A stretch of DNA of 49,605 nt from Streptomyces inhibens (GTDB lineage Bacteria; Actinomycetota; Actinomycetes; Streptomycetales; Streptomycetaceae): assembly GCF_003389455.1 (NCBI RefSeq), contig NZ_QUAC01000127.1, positions 92,758 to 142,362 of the forward strand. Reading direction: 5' to 3'. The translations under genes were made by a program, and so were the position numbers. Positions 25,123 through 32,551 of the stretch are shown here, one piece after another. Under the pieces are notes generated by a model. It saw only the letters and a list, made by a program, of their open reading frames with translations, was not told where the DNA came from and did not search any database. Numbering within the stretch: position 1 is the first letter of the stretch; each line of letters starts with the position of its first letter.

Positions 25123-27018
25123 CTAACGGTCCTGGGACAACCGGTAGAGCTCGGCGAAGAGCCCGCCGCGGTGGAGGAGTTCGTCGAAGGTTCCCGCGTC
25201 CTCGATGCGGCCCTGGTTCAGGACGATGATGCGGTCGGCGATGCGGGTGTTGGTCAGGTTGTGGGTGACGAAGAGTGCGATGCAGCCGGTGGCGAGTGTT
25301 TTGAAGCGGCTGATCACCTGGTGTTCGGCGCGTGGGTCCATGGCTGAGGTGGGCTCGTCGAGGACCAGGACGGATGCTTCGCGGTAGAAGGCCCGGGCCA
25401 CCGCGAAGCGCTGCCACTGGCCGCCGGACAGGTCGTGGCCGCCCCAGAAGGACTTGGCGAGGAGGGTGTCGAGACCGTGCGGCAGTCCGGCCAGGACGGT
25501 GTCGGCGCCCGCGGCCCGGGCGGCGGCGTGCAGGTGCGAGTCGTCGCCGCGGGGCTGGCCCAGGGTGATGTTCTCCCGGGCGGCCATCGGCCACTTGGTG
25601 TAGTCCTGCGGCACCAGGCCCACGCGGGAGTGGACCGAGCGCGGATCAGCCTCGGCCAGGTCGACGCCGTCCCAGCTGACCGTGCCGCCGGTGGGCAGAT
25701 AGAGGCCGGTGAGCAGGCGGGCGAGGGTGGTCTTGCCGGAGCCGTTCTCCCCTACCAGTGCGACGAGTTCACCGCTGCGCAGGGTGAGACTGACCTGGTC
25801 CACGGCGTGCCCGTCCGGCGGGGCGCCGGGGTGGCGGAAGCACACCTGGTGGGCGCGGATCTCGCGCGGGCCGCCGGGGTCGATCCGCCGCGGGCCGCGG
25901 GTGGCGCGCAGGGTGCCGGCGAGGTCCAGGAAGTCCCGCCAGTCCTGGAGGTGGAGCGAGGTGCGAAAGAGTCGGGCGCCCGCCAGTACCAGGGAGGTGA
26001 GCGCGCCGGTGGAGGCGCGGACGGCGACCACGGCCGTGGCGGCGACGGCCGGATTCATGGCGCCGGAGGTGACCAGCAGGCCGACGGTGAGCCAGGTCAG
26101 GGCGAGCATGGCACCGGTTGCGCCGGCGCCGGCGAGCGTGACCAGCAGCGTCCGCGGGGCGGCCGCCCGGTGCCGAGCCCTGATCCTGGCGGTGACCTGG
26201 GCGTACCACTGGCGCAGGAACGGGGCCATGGTGCCGGCCCTGACCTCGGCCGCCGTCCGTCGTTCGGTGCTGTGCTGGCACAGCAGATAGCGCAGCCGCT
26301 GATCGGCGAGGTTGGTGTGGTTGGTGCGGTGGGTGATGCGGGCGGCGGCCACCGCGGCGGCTCCCTTGGGGAGCATCGCGAGGAGCAGAAGCGGCAGGAG
26401 TACGGGGTGCAGCAGGGTGAGCACGGTGGCCGCGGCGGTGAGTTGGGCGGTTGCCGCGATCAGCAACTGGGCGTCGGGAATCAGCTCCTGGGTGGCCTGG
26501 GCGCCGAGTGTGGCGGCCTGGAGTGCGTCGTTGAAGTCCGGCCGGTCGTAGGCGGTGAGTTCGACCTCGGGGGTGTCGGCGAGGATCCGCTCGTCGGCGA
26601 GCGCGGCGAGCGCGGCGACCTGGGGGCCCAGCTGCGCGGCGGCGGACTGGGCGACGGCATCTGCGGTTGCCCTGACCGCGGCCGCGGCCGCCGCGGTGAT
26701 CAAGGCGGGCAGGGCGCCGTGGAGCTGGTCGGCCACCGGTCCGGGCCGCAGCAGCGCCGCCATCACGTGGGCGGTCGCGGAGAGCGCGATCGCTGCCGCG
26801 AGGGCTGCCAGGCACTGACCGAGTGCCAGCTGGATGACGGCTCTTCGGTCGGCGGCCCAGCCCAGGCGGGCCGCGTCGGCCAGCACCGTGGGCAGCCGGG
26901 CCGCCATCTGTCGCAGTCCGGCCGAGACGACCTGGTGGTGGTGTGGATCGTCCCAGCCGAAGTTCAACTCGCTCTGGACGGTGGGACTCGCGGGAGCATG
27001 GGTGGACACCGGGCCCAT
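25123..27018 (-). CDS. ABC exporter (fused membrane and ATPase domains) of the RiPP-like cluster
   Basis: A 631-residue half-transporter. The N-terminal half (about 60-360) is an Ala-rich transmembrane domain with about six helices. The ATPase domain (about 385-625) has Walker A GENGSGKTT, a Q-loop region VPQDYTKWPMAARENI, signature LSGGQWQR, Walker B VLVLDEPTSAMD and H-loop FVTHNL. No N-terminal C39 peptidase is present, so leader removal must be done elsewhere. This type commonly accompanies peptide natural-product clusters in Streptomyces, where it exports the product or confers immunity. It lies 118 bp downstream of the sulfotransferase stop and may have its own promoter next to three GATCAAA repeats. 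The start at 27018 (MGPVSTHAP) is chosen over 27051. Confidence 0.88.
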   Translation of the reverse strand: MGPVSTHAPASPTVQSELNFGWDDPHHHQVVSAGLRQMAARLPTVLADAARLGWAADRRAVIQLALGQCLAALAAAIALSATAHVMAALLRPGPVADQLHGALPALITAAAAAAVRATADAVAQSAAAQLGPQVAALAALADERILADTPEVELTAYDRPDFNDALQAATLGAQATQELIPDAQLLIAATAQLTAAATVLTLLHPVLLPLLLLAMLPKGAAAVAAARITHRTNHTNLADQRLRYLLCQHSTERRTAAEVRAGTMAPFLRQWYAQVTARIRARHRAAAPRTLLVTLAGAGATGAMLALTWLTVGLLVTSGAMNPAVAATAVVAVRASTGALTSLVLAGARLFRTSLHLQDWRDFLDLAGTLRATRGPRRIDPGGPREIRAHQVCFRHPGAPPDGHAVDQVSLTLRSGELVALVGENGSGKTTLARLLTGLYLPTGGTVSWDGVDLAEADPRSVHSRVGLVPQDYTKWPMAARENITLGQPRGDDSHLHAAARAAGADTVLAGLPHGLDTLLAKSFWGGHDLSGGQWQRFAVARAFYREASVLVLDEPTSAMDPRAEHQVISRFKTLATGCIALFVTHNLTNTRIADRIIVLNQGRIEDAGTFDELLHRGGLFAELYRLSQDR

Positions 27019-27112
27019 GCTGCCGCGATACGTGCCGGCGGCCGGCCACACCGGTGCCCGGTCAGGCCCCTGGGTGAAGGAATACCCACGGGCGATGGAC
27101 CCGGACTTGACA

Positions 27113-27143
27113 GATCAAAAACAGATCAAATAAAGATCAAAAA
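27113..27143. repeat. Three GATCAAA repeats at 11-bp spacing
   Basis: GATCAAAA (27113), GATCAAAT (27124) and GATCAAAA (27135) lie 11 bp apart, one helical turn, in an island of AT-rich DNA. They overlap the end of the sulfotransferase gene and lie about 95 bp upstream of the ABC-transporter start. They may form an operator or promoter for the transporter. Confidence 0.6.
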
Positions 27144-27712
27144 CTGGGGAACGGCTCGTCGGGGATCGGCACGCCGAGGAAGGGGGCCAGACGCTCATAC
27201 CCCTGACCGCCGACGATGTCGAGGATCAGCAAGTCGCCGTCCCGGCCGTCGAAGTAGCGCCGCACCTGCTCGACGTGCCGACGGTGGACCCGGGCGAACC
27301 GAGCGGCGTCGAACTCGTGGCACCCGTAGACGGCGGCCCGCAGGAAACGCTGGAGCTGAACGTAGAGCGAGTCCGGGTCGGCCTTGCTCGCGATGGGGCG
27401 TTCCCAGTGGTACGCGCAGGAGCGCAGCCAGCTCCGCTCCTCACGGACCGTCAGGATGAACTTGGCGCCGGGCCAGGCGAGATCGAGCTCCTCGTAGTAG
27501 GGCGCGACGGTGATGTCGGTGATCCCGTCGCGCTCCGCGAGCAGCGGGAAGCGCGCCGTGCCGTCCACCAAGGCCTGGTAGGTATCCGGGTCGCAGGGGT
27601 AGTGGGCGACGTCGAAGCCCAGGGTGTGCAGCGCGGTGGTGAGGGAGCGGGTGCCGGTGCGGGACAGTCCCAGGCCGAAGACCTTCGGCCGGAGGGGCCG
27701 GCCGTCAGCCAT
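27137..27712 (-). CDS. P-loop sulfotransferase-family protein
   Basis: A 191-residue protein of the small sulfotransferase family (Sulfotransfer_4 type). The phosphate-binding loop is KVFGLGLSRTGTRSLTTALH near residue 10, followed by LGFDVAHYPCDPDTYQALVD. The second conserved block is KFILTVREERSWLRSCAYHW, corresponding to the strand and helix that contact PAPS. Members transfer sulfate, but many are uncharacterised. The ATG at 27712 overlaps the end of the epimerase gene by 8 bp, so the two are translationally coupled. In this cluster a sulfated sugar, tyrosine or hydroxylated residue is possible (inference). Confidence 0.85.
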   Translation of the reverse strand: MADGRPLRPKVFGLGLSRTGTRSLTTALHTLGFDVAHYPCDPDTYQALVDGTARFPLLAERDGITDITVAPYYEELDLAWPGAKFILTVREERSWLRSCAYHWERPIASKADPDSLYVQLQRFLRAAVYGCHEFDAARFARVHRRHVEQVRRYFDGRDGDLLILDIVGGQGYERLAPFLGVPIPDEPFPSF

Positions 27713-28649
27713 CCAGGCACCTCCAGGCCATGGTGTGCCGCACCATCGCGGCCAGTCCGTCGTACAGGTCCGTCCGGGGGCGATAGCCGAACTCCCGGGC
27801 GGCCAGCGTGATGTCGGCCCCGGTGTGCCGCGCCTCGCCGGGACCACCCGGCCGTGGTTCGAGGGTGACCGGCCCGACCAGCTGCTCGACCGTCGCGACC
27901 GCCTGCTTCATCGAGACCGGGCAGCCGCCGCCGAGGTTGGCCACGCCGGTGAAGCCGGCACAGGCCGCGGCGCGCATGGCGGTGACGACGTCCCGCACAA
28001 AGGTGAAGTCGCGGGTCTGCTCGCCGTCGCCGTGCAGCGGGAAGGGCTCGCCGGTCAGTGCGGCATCGATCAGGCGGGCGAAGGCCATGTCGGGGCGCTG
28101 CCGGGGGCCGTAGACCGTGAACAGCCGCAGCGAGACGCTGGGCAGTCCGTAGGCGGTGCGGTACAGCTCGCATACGTGCTCGGCCGCCAGCTTGGTGACT
28201 CCGTACGGCGAGACGGGCCGGGGGCAGACCGTCTCCGGGGTGAGGAAGGTCGGCGCGTTGCCGTACACGGAGGAACTGGAGGCGTAGACGAATTTGCGCA
28301 GCCGGAGCTGCCGGGCGGCCTCGATCAGGGCCTGGGTGGCGAGCAGGTTGCGGTCGGCGTAGCGGGTGAACTCCGGTCCCCAGGACGGGCGGACGCCTGG
28401 CTGGCCGGCCAGGTGGTAGATGACCTCCGCCCCGTCGAGGAGGGGGCCGAGGTCGGCCTCCAGCAGATCGGCGTGGCGCCAGATGAAGGCCGGGTGGGGC
28501 ACCAGCTCGCTCAGGTTGCGCGATTTGAGGGCCGGGTCGTAGTAGTCGGTGAGCGCGTCGATGCCGACGACGGTGTCCCCGGCGGCCAGCAGGTGCGCGC
28601 ACAGGTGGGAGCCGATGAACCCGGCCGCGCCGGTCACCACCGCCCGCAT
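27705..28649 (-). CDS. NAD-dependent sugar-nucleotide epimerase/dehydratase
   Basis: A 314-residue extended short-chain dehydrogenase. The NAD-binding motif is VTGAAGFIGSHL at the N-terminus. The catalytic YxxxK is in SPYGVTKLAAEHV, preceded by the active-site YASSSSVYGN. Substrate-domain marks are RLFTVYGPRQRPDMAFARLI and DFTFVRDVV. It is most like UDP-glucuronate/UDP-glucose 4-epimerases, so it probably supplies or reshapes a sugar nucleotide for the neighbouring glycosyltransferase. Its start overlaps the glycosyltransferase stop by one base (TGATG), and its end overlaps the sulfotransferase start, making a coupled three-gene unit. Confidence 0.9.
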   Translation of the reverse strand: MRAVVTGAAGFIGSHLCAHLLAAGDTVVGIDALTDYYDPALKSRNLSELVPHPAFIWRHADLLEADLGPLLDGAEVIYHLAGQPGVRPSWGPEFTRYADRNLLATQALIEAARQLRLRKFVYASSSSVYGNAPTFLTPETVCPRPVSPYGVTKLAAEHVCELYRTAYGLPSVSLRLFTVYGPRQRPDMAFARLIDAALTGEPFPLHGDGEQTRDFTFVRDVVTAMRAAACAGFTGVANLGGGCPVSMKQAVATVEQLVGPVTLEPRPGGPGEARHTGADITLAAREFGYRPRTDLYDGLAAMVRHTMAWRCLDG

Positions 28650-29791
28650 CAGCGGCTCCCTGGCCCGGTGGCTGCCTGGACAGCGGGCAGTACCCGGTCC
28701 GCGCGGGCCCGCCAGGTGTACTGCTCCGTCAGCTGCCGCCGGGCCTCGGCGCCCAGGGCCTCACGTAGGGCCGCGTCTTCGGCCAGCCGTTTGACCGCCT
28801 TTGCCCAGTCCGCAACGGAGTCGGGCGGGCAGAGCAGGCAGTTGACTCCGTCGGCCAGGACCTCCCGCAGTACGGGCAGGTCCGAGGCGATGACGGCCTT
28901 GCCGTACGACATGTACTCGAACAGCTTCATCGGTGACACCCAGCGGCTGATCTCGCCGACACCTCCGACGCAGTACGCCCGCCGCTGGTACGGCGCCAGG
29001 ACGATGTCGAACGCCCGGTAATAGGGGGCGAGTTCGGCAGGAGGGTGATGGCCGTGGAAGTACACGTTGGGCTGCCGGCAGCGGTCCTGCCAGTGTGCGC
29101 GGTCCGTCGTGGTGCCGCCGACCAGATGGAAATCGGCGTCGGGGAGGTGCTCGGCGAGCTCCAGGATGACGTCCGTGCCCCGGCCGGGGTACAGATGACC
29201 GACATAGCCGATCTGCAAGGCCCCTTCCCGGCCGGGCAAGGGGGCCACCGGGCCGTCGGCCGGCACCGGATCGGCGCAGTCGTGGGCGGTGACCAGGTCC
29301 GCGTGCCGGAGAGCGGTGAGCTCCGGGAAGGCCGCGCGGTAGTCGTCGGCGAGCGCCTGGGACACGAACACCACCCGGCGCAGGTTCCGTCTGCGCAGCA
29401 GCAACCGCTCCACCGCCCGCACACCCCACCTGGGCCACAGCAGATGTGTCTCGTACGCCACCGGGGCCAGATCCGAGCAGGCGAGCAGCGTATACGGGTC
29501 CCGCCCGTACAGCAGATCGGGCGCGCCACGGCGGCGGAGCTCGGTCCGGACCCGCCATGCCCGGATCCACCTGCCCAGCCCCGGCACCGCCGGCTGCGCC
29601 AGGGTGCGCACCTCGAAGCGATTGCGGGTGCCGTAATAGGCGTGGATGTCGTCGGCGGGGGCGGTACCCGCCAGGGCGTGGAGCACGACCTCGTGGCCCG
29701 CGTCGGTGAGCGCGTCGCACATCCGCATGACGTGCACGCCGTTGGCGTAGACGGAGGGGATGCTGCCGCTGTGCAGATAGGCGATCCGCAT
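28649..29791 (-). CDS. GT4-type glycosyltransferase
   Basis: A 380-residue GT-B-fold retaining glycosyltransferase. The N-terminal domain starts MRIAYLHSGSIPSVYANGVH. The C-terminal donor domain has the family signature SPMKLFEYMSYGKAVIASDL with conserved Glu, followed by PVLREVLADGVNCLLCPPDS. The start at 29791 is supported by GGAGG upstream on the minus strand; a frame extending to 29899 would run into the control region. It is the first gene of the leftward arm, divergent from the precursor-peptide ORF. It may glycosylate the modified peptide, using a donor made by the epimerase (inference); donor and acceptor are unknown. Confidence 0.87.
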   Translation of the reverse strand: MRIAYLHSGSIPSVYANGVHVMRMCDALTDAGHEVVLHALAGTAPADDIHAYYGTRNRFEVRTLAQPAVPGLGRWIRAWRVRTELRRRGAPDLLYGRDPYTLLACSDLAPVAYETHLLWPRWGVRAVERLLLRRRNLRRVVFVSQALADDYRAAFPELTALRHADLVTAHDCADPVPADGPVAPLPGREGALQIGYVGHLYPGRGTDVILELAEHLPDADFHLVGGTTTDRAHWQDRCRQPNVYFHGHHPPAELAPYYRAFDIVLAPYQRRAYCVGGVGEISRWVSPMKLFEYMSYGKAVIASDLPVLREVLADGVNCLLCPPDSVADWAKAVKRLAEDAALREALGAEARRQLTEQYTWRARADRVLPAVQAATGPGSR

Positions 29792-30187
29792 GGCTGATGG
29801 GCCTCCGGGCGTCGTGGTGACGGGCGCCCATGCTTCCCAGCACCCCCTTCGGCCACAACAGGGCCTCCCGAGCGGCCGGTGGCACGGCGGGGCGCACAAC
29901 GGCGCACGGTCGCTCGGCCTGGTGCCGATATCAGCCAGATCCGGGAGTCACTGGTGTCCCACCACTCCCACCCGGCCCGGGCGTCTCCCACCCAGCGGCG
30001 AACCGGCCGACGGTGCGCCTGTCCTGTGGCCCGCTCCAGGGCTTCCGGCGCACGGGAGATCGCCGGCGTCCGGTTTCCGTACGACAGCTCGACGAACATA
30101 TGGCCCGCCGATCGGGGCCACCGTACTTTCGGCCTGGGCGTCAGTTGACGCTCGTTGAGGTGCGCGACCAGAGACGGAAGGACTGAC
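29792..30187. promoter_or_regulatory. Divergent control region of the RiPP-like cluster
   Basis: This 396-bp gap separates the glycosyltransferase (-) from the precursor-peptide ORF (+) and must hold promoters for both arms. Open frames here are shadows without ribosome sites. The + side ends with the strong ribosome site GGAAGGA (30175-30181) before the ATG at 30188. A TTGACG at 30145 could be a -35 element, but no good -10 follows, so I do not assign exact promoters. No regulator gene is found within the cluster. Confidence 0.6.
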
Positions 30188-30268
30188 ATGGAGCACGAGG
30201 ACATCGAGCAGGTCACCGAGGAGCTCCCCGACTACGCACTCATGGTCGACTTTCCGGACCAGGACTGA
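30188..30268 (+). CDS. Candidate RiPP precursor peptide, 26 aa
   Basis: An ORF too short for routine gene finding. It has a perfect ribosome site (GGAAGGA, six bases before the ATG) and is the first ORF of the rightward arm. The peptide is strongly acidic: ten Asp/Glu and one His (residue 3), with no Lys or Arg. The N-terminal half starts MEHEDIEQ and the C-terminal end reads DYALMVDFPDQD. It contains no Cys and no Ser, and its only Thr is residue 10. A leader would have to be very short, and no Gly-Gly-type cleavage site is present. Candidate modified residues are Tyr16, Met19, Phe22, Pro23, Asp and Gln (inference). It could instead be a leader peptide controlling the operon, but its place before HExxH, YcaO and methyltransferase genes favours a precursor. 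Confidence 0.6.
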   Translation: MEHEDIEQVTEELPDYALMVDFPDQD

Positions 30269-30313
30269 TCCAGGTCGGCCGTCGGCTACCCGCCGCGCTC
30301 GTTCCCGAGCCAG

Positions 30314-30370
30314 AGGTCCGGTCCTCGATGCTCCGATCGAAGGTCCGATCCTCAGAGGTCCCGATCCCAG
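30314..30370 (+). repeat. Imperfect AGGTCCGRTCCTC repeats between precursor and HExxH genes
   Basis: AGGTCCGGTCCTC (30314-30326), AGGTCCGATCCTC (30341-30353) and the weaker AGGTCCCGATCCC (30356 on) occupy the 134-bp leader of the HExxH gene. They may be remains of a duplication or may set the ratio of precursor to enzyme messages. No strong terminator hairpin was seen. Confidence 0.5.
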
Positions 30371-30402
30371 AGGTGGAGTGTGAACTCGGTGGAGGTGAAC
30401 CG

Positions 30403-31293
30403 GTGCTGCGGGTAGCACCCGATGCGCTTGAGGCCACCCGTGACGAAGAGGCCGTACGGCGGGTGGCGCAGGGCGTGTTGGCGGCAGCCGGGGTCCGGGC
30501 CGCCGCAGTGGCGGGTCCTGTGATCGTGGCCGCCGCCTTCGCCGTCCAGGCCGGGCTTCGAGTCGATGTGACGGGAAGTCAGAAAGTCGCGATGCGCGAG
30601 CCGCTGGAGCCCGTCGGACCCGCGCCGTATCTGGCTCGGTCGGTGGCACGTGCCCTGGCCACGCGGCCCGACGGCGCCGAAGCCACGGGCGGGTCGCAGC
30701 TGACCGGCTGGCAGCGTGCCGACCATGCCATATTGGACCGTTGTCGTGCTGCGCTTGCTGCTGCCTGGCCGGAGATGCTCGCTGAACTGCGTGTTTGTGT
30801 GGCGCAGGTGGCTCTGCTGGAGGGCCGGGCGATCGACGGTTTCACCGACTTCGCCACCCACGGCGCCGTCTACATCAACCGCGCCCGACTGGGCGCGAGC
30901 CCTCTCGGCCTGCCCGGCCCGGTCCGCTTCGCCGAGGCGCTGGTCCATGAGGGCACCCACACCCGCTGCAACGCCGCCCAGTTGAGCAACCCGTTCCTCA
31001 CCCCCGCGGCCGGCGGTGCCGATCTCGTCCGAACCCCGCTGCGGTCCGATCCGCGCCCCCTCGCGGGCCTCTTCCAGCAGGCGGTGGTCCTGGCCCGCTG
31101 TACGGCGCTGTACGGACGCCTGCTGAACACGGAGAGCACCGCCACTGCTGCTCTGACGGCACGTCAGGACCGTTTGTCGGACGGTGCCCGACAGGCAATC
31201 GGCACACTGCGGCAGCACTCGGCCACACTCACCGAGCACGGACTCGCCGTCCTGGGGGAGTGCGACGCACTCCTGCGCCCGACCGCCGTCTGA
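30403..31293 (+). CDS. HExxH-motif putative peptide hydroxylase
   Basis: A 296-residue protein of the HEXXH-motif putative peptide-modification family (mod_HExxH type). Members studied in RiPP pathways are 2-oxoglutarate-dependent peptide beta-hydroxylases. The motif HEGTH is at residues 182-186 in EALVHEGTHTRCNAAQLSNP. The family's downstream block is recognisable as DPRPLAGLFQQAVVLARCTA. The N-terminal part is helical and Ala-rich. I chose the GTG at 30403: GGAGG lies seven bases upstream and the residues after it fit the family; an ATG at 30328 is possible but has no ribosome site. The gap to the YcaO gene is 23 bp. Its likely substrate is the 26-residue peptide (inference). Confidence 0.8.
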   Translation: MLRVAPDALEATRDEEAVRRVAQGVLAAAGVRAAAVAGPVIVAAAFAVQAGLRVDVTGSQKVAMREPLEPVGPAPYLARSVARALATRPDGAEATGGSQLTGWQRADHAILDRCRAALAAAWPEMLAELRVCVAQVALLEGRAIDGFTDFATHGAVYINRARLGASPLGLPGPVRFAEALVHEGTHTRCNAAQLSNPFLTPAAGGADLVRTPLRSDPRPLAGLFQQAVVLARCTALYGRLLNTESTATAALTARQDRLSDGARQAIGTLRQHSATLTEHGLAVLGECDALLRPTAV

Positions 31294-31316
31294 CCACCAC
31301 CCCCGGGAGCCCGTCT

Positions 31317-32507
31317 GTGCCGCCCACTGCTGCCCGCGCCGTTCCGACCACCTGGCATCCTCAGGTCTTCGAACCGTTCCCCGGCGAGTCCCGGTTGCTG
31401 TTCGGCCGGGTCGCCGCCCGTAGCCCGCAGTTCGACACCACCACGAGCGCCGGCGGGCAGCGGGTGCTGATCGGCAGTGCGGCGGGCACCGAGGCTGCCG
31501 AGGTGGCGGTGCGGGCCAGGGGTGAGTTGCTGGAGCGGCTGGGCAATGTGCTGGCCGGCCGCGCGGCCGAGGCATCGGCCGCACTCGTCGCCACGTACGC
31601 CGAACTACGGCGCAGACGGGCGCCCGCGCTGGATCCGGCGCCCTGGTCGGGGCCCGAGGGCCGCACCGCACGCCAACTCTGGGTCATGGGCCGGTCCTTG
31701 CTCTCCGGCACGGAGATCCTGGTCCCGGCTGCACTGGCTTTCCTCCAGCACCGCCCGCCGGCCGGCTGCACCGCTCCGGTACGCGTCGGCTCCACCGGCC
31801 TGGCGGCCCACCCGGACCGGTCCACGGCCGTCGAGCACGCGGCCTGGGAGATCCTGGAACGCGACCTGCTGCGCCGCAGCTGGCAGGCCCCCGCCGAGCA
31901 TCCGCCCGCCGCCGCCGGGGTGCTCGGCGCACTCCCCCCGCCGCTGGGCCGCGTGTGCGAGCGCCTCGGCCTGCACGCCACCGCGCTGACCCTCCCCGCG
32001 CCGGGCGCCTGCGTCGTCGCCGTCTGCCTGCACACCCCGGACGGTCGCGAGCAGACCTTCGGCGCCCGCTGCGGCCCGGCGACCGACCGTGCCGATCTCC
32101 TCGCCCGGGCCGCGTACGAGGCGCTGATGGTGCGCTGGAGCATGAGCACCCCGGCGGCCCACCGCGCCTATCAGCGGCTGGCGTTGACGGGCGCGCCGGC
32201 CTCCGCCGTCGAGCACGCGCTGTGGACGTACCACGGGGGTCAGGACGCCTTGGCGCGTTGGCTGCACCACGGCGTAGCCGCTCCTGAGGCGCCGCGCGTG
32301 GACCCCGCGGCCTTCGTAGACCCCATGGCGGCCGTGGATCCGGTGCGTCTGCTCGCCGAGCACACCGCAGACGACGTCCTCGCCCTCGACACGGCCCCCG
32401 CCGAGCTCCGCGAGGAGCATGTGGCCGTCGTCCGCCTGCTCTCTCCCGGCGCCCGCCCGCTGCCCTCCGTGGCCACCCCCGGCACCCCGCCGCACCCCTT
32501 CGGCTGA
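31317..32507 (+). CDS. YcaO-family protein
   Basis: A 396-residue YcaO-domain protein. Both nucleotide-binding blocks are visible: TTSAGGQRVLIGSAAGTEAA followed by RARGELLERLGNVL (ExxER), and GLAAHPDRSTAVEHAAWEIL followed by ERDLLRRSW (ExxERD). YcaO enzymes activate a backbone amide with ATP to make azolines, thioamides or amidines. The C-terminus is Pro-rich and ends PGTPPHPFG, like the Pro-rich tail of azoline-forming members. No E1-like/Ocin-ThiF partner or TfuA gene is near, and the candidate precursor has no Cys or Ser, so amidine or macroamidine formation should be considered (inference). The GTG at 31317 follows GGGAG by seven bases; an earlier GTG at 31260 would overlap the HExxH gene. 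Confidence 0.85.
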   Translation: MPPTAARAVPTTWHPQVFEPFPGESRLLFGRVAARSPQFDTTTSAGGQRVLIGSAAGTEAAEVAVRARGELLERLGNVLAGRAAEASAALVATYAELRRRRAPALDPAPWSGPEGRTARQLWVMGRSLLSGTEILVPAALAFLQHRPPAGCTAPVRVGSTGLAAHPDRSTAVEHAAWEILERDLLRRSWQAPAEHPPAAAGVLGALPPPLGRVCERLGLHATALTLPAPGACVVAVCLHTPDGREQTFGARCGPATDRADLLARAAYEALMVRWSMSTPAAHRAYQRLALTGAPASAVEHALWTYHGGQDALARWLHHGVAAPEAPRVDPAAFVDPMAAVDPVRLLAEHTADDVLALDTAPAELREEHVAVVRLLSPGARPLPSVATPGTPPHPFG

Positions 32508-32551
32508 CCCCTTCCGGTTGACCTCTCCGGCTGACCTTCCCAAGGAGCACG

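Noticed and set aside
25435..27459. A 674-codon open frame on the + strand opposite the ABC transporter
   Set aside because: Gly/Glu/Val/Arg-rich composition and no motif. It is the antisense shadow of a high-GC gene whose ABC motifs are all intact on the minus strand.
29792..30187. Additional precursor peptides in the divergent control region
   Set aside because: Several short frames exist on both strands, but none has a good ribosome site or a leader/core layout. Only the ORF at 30188 does.
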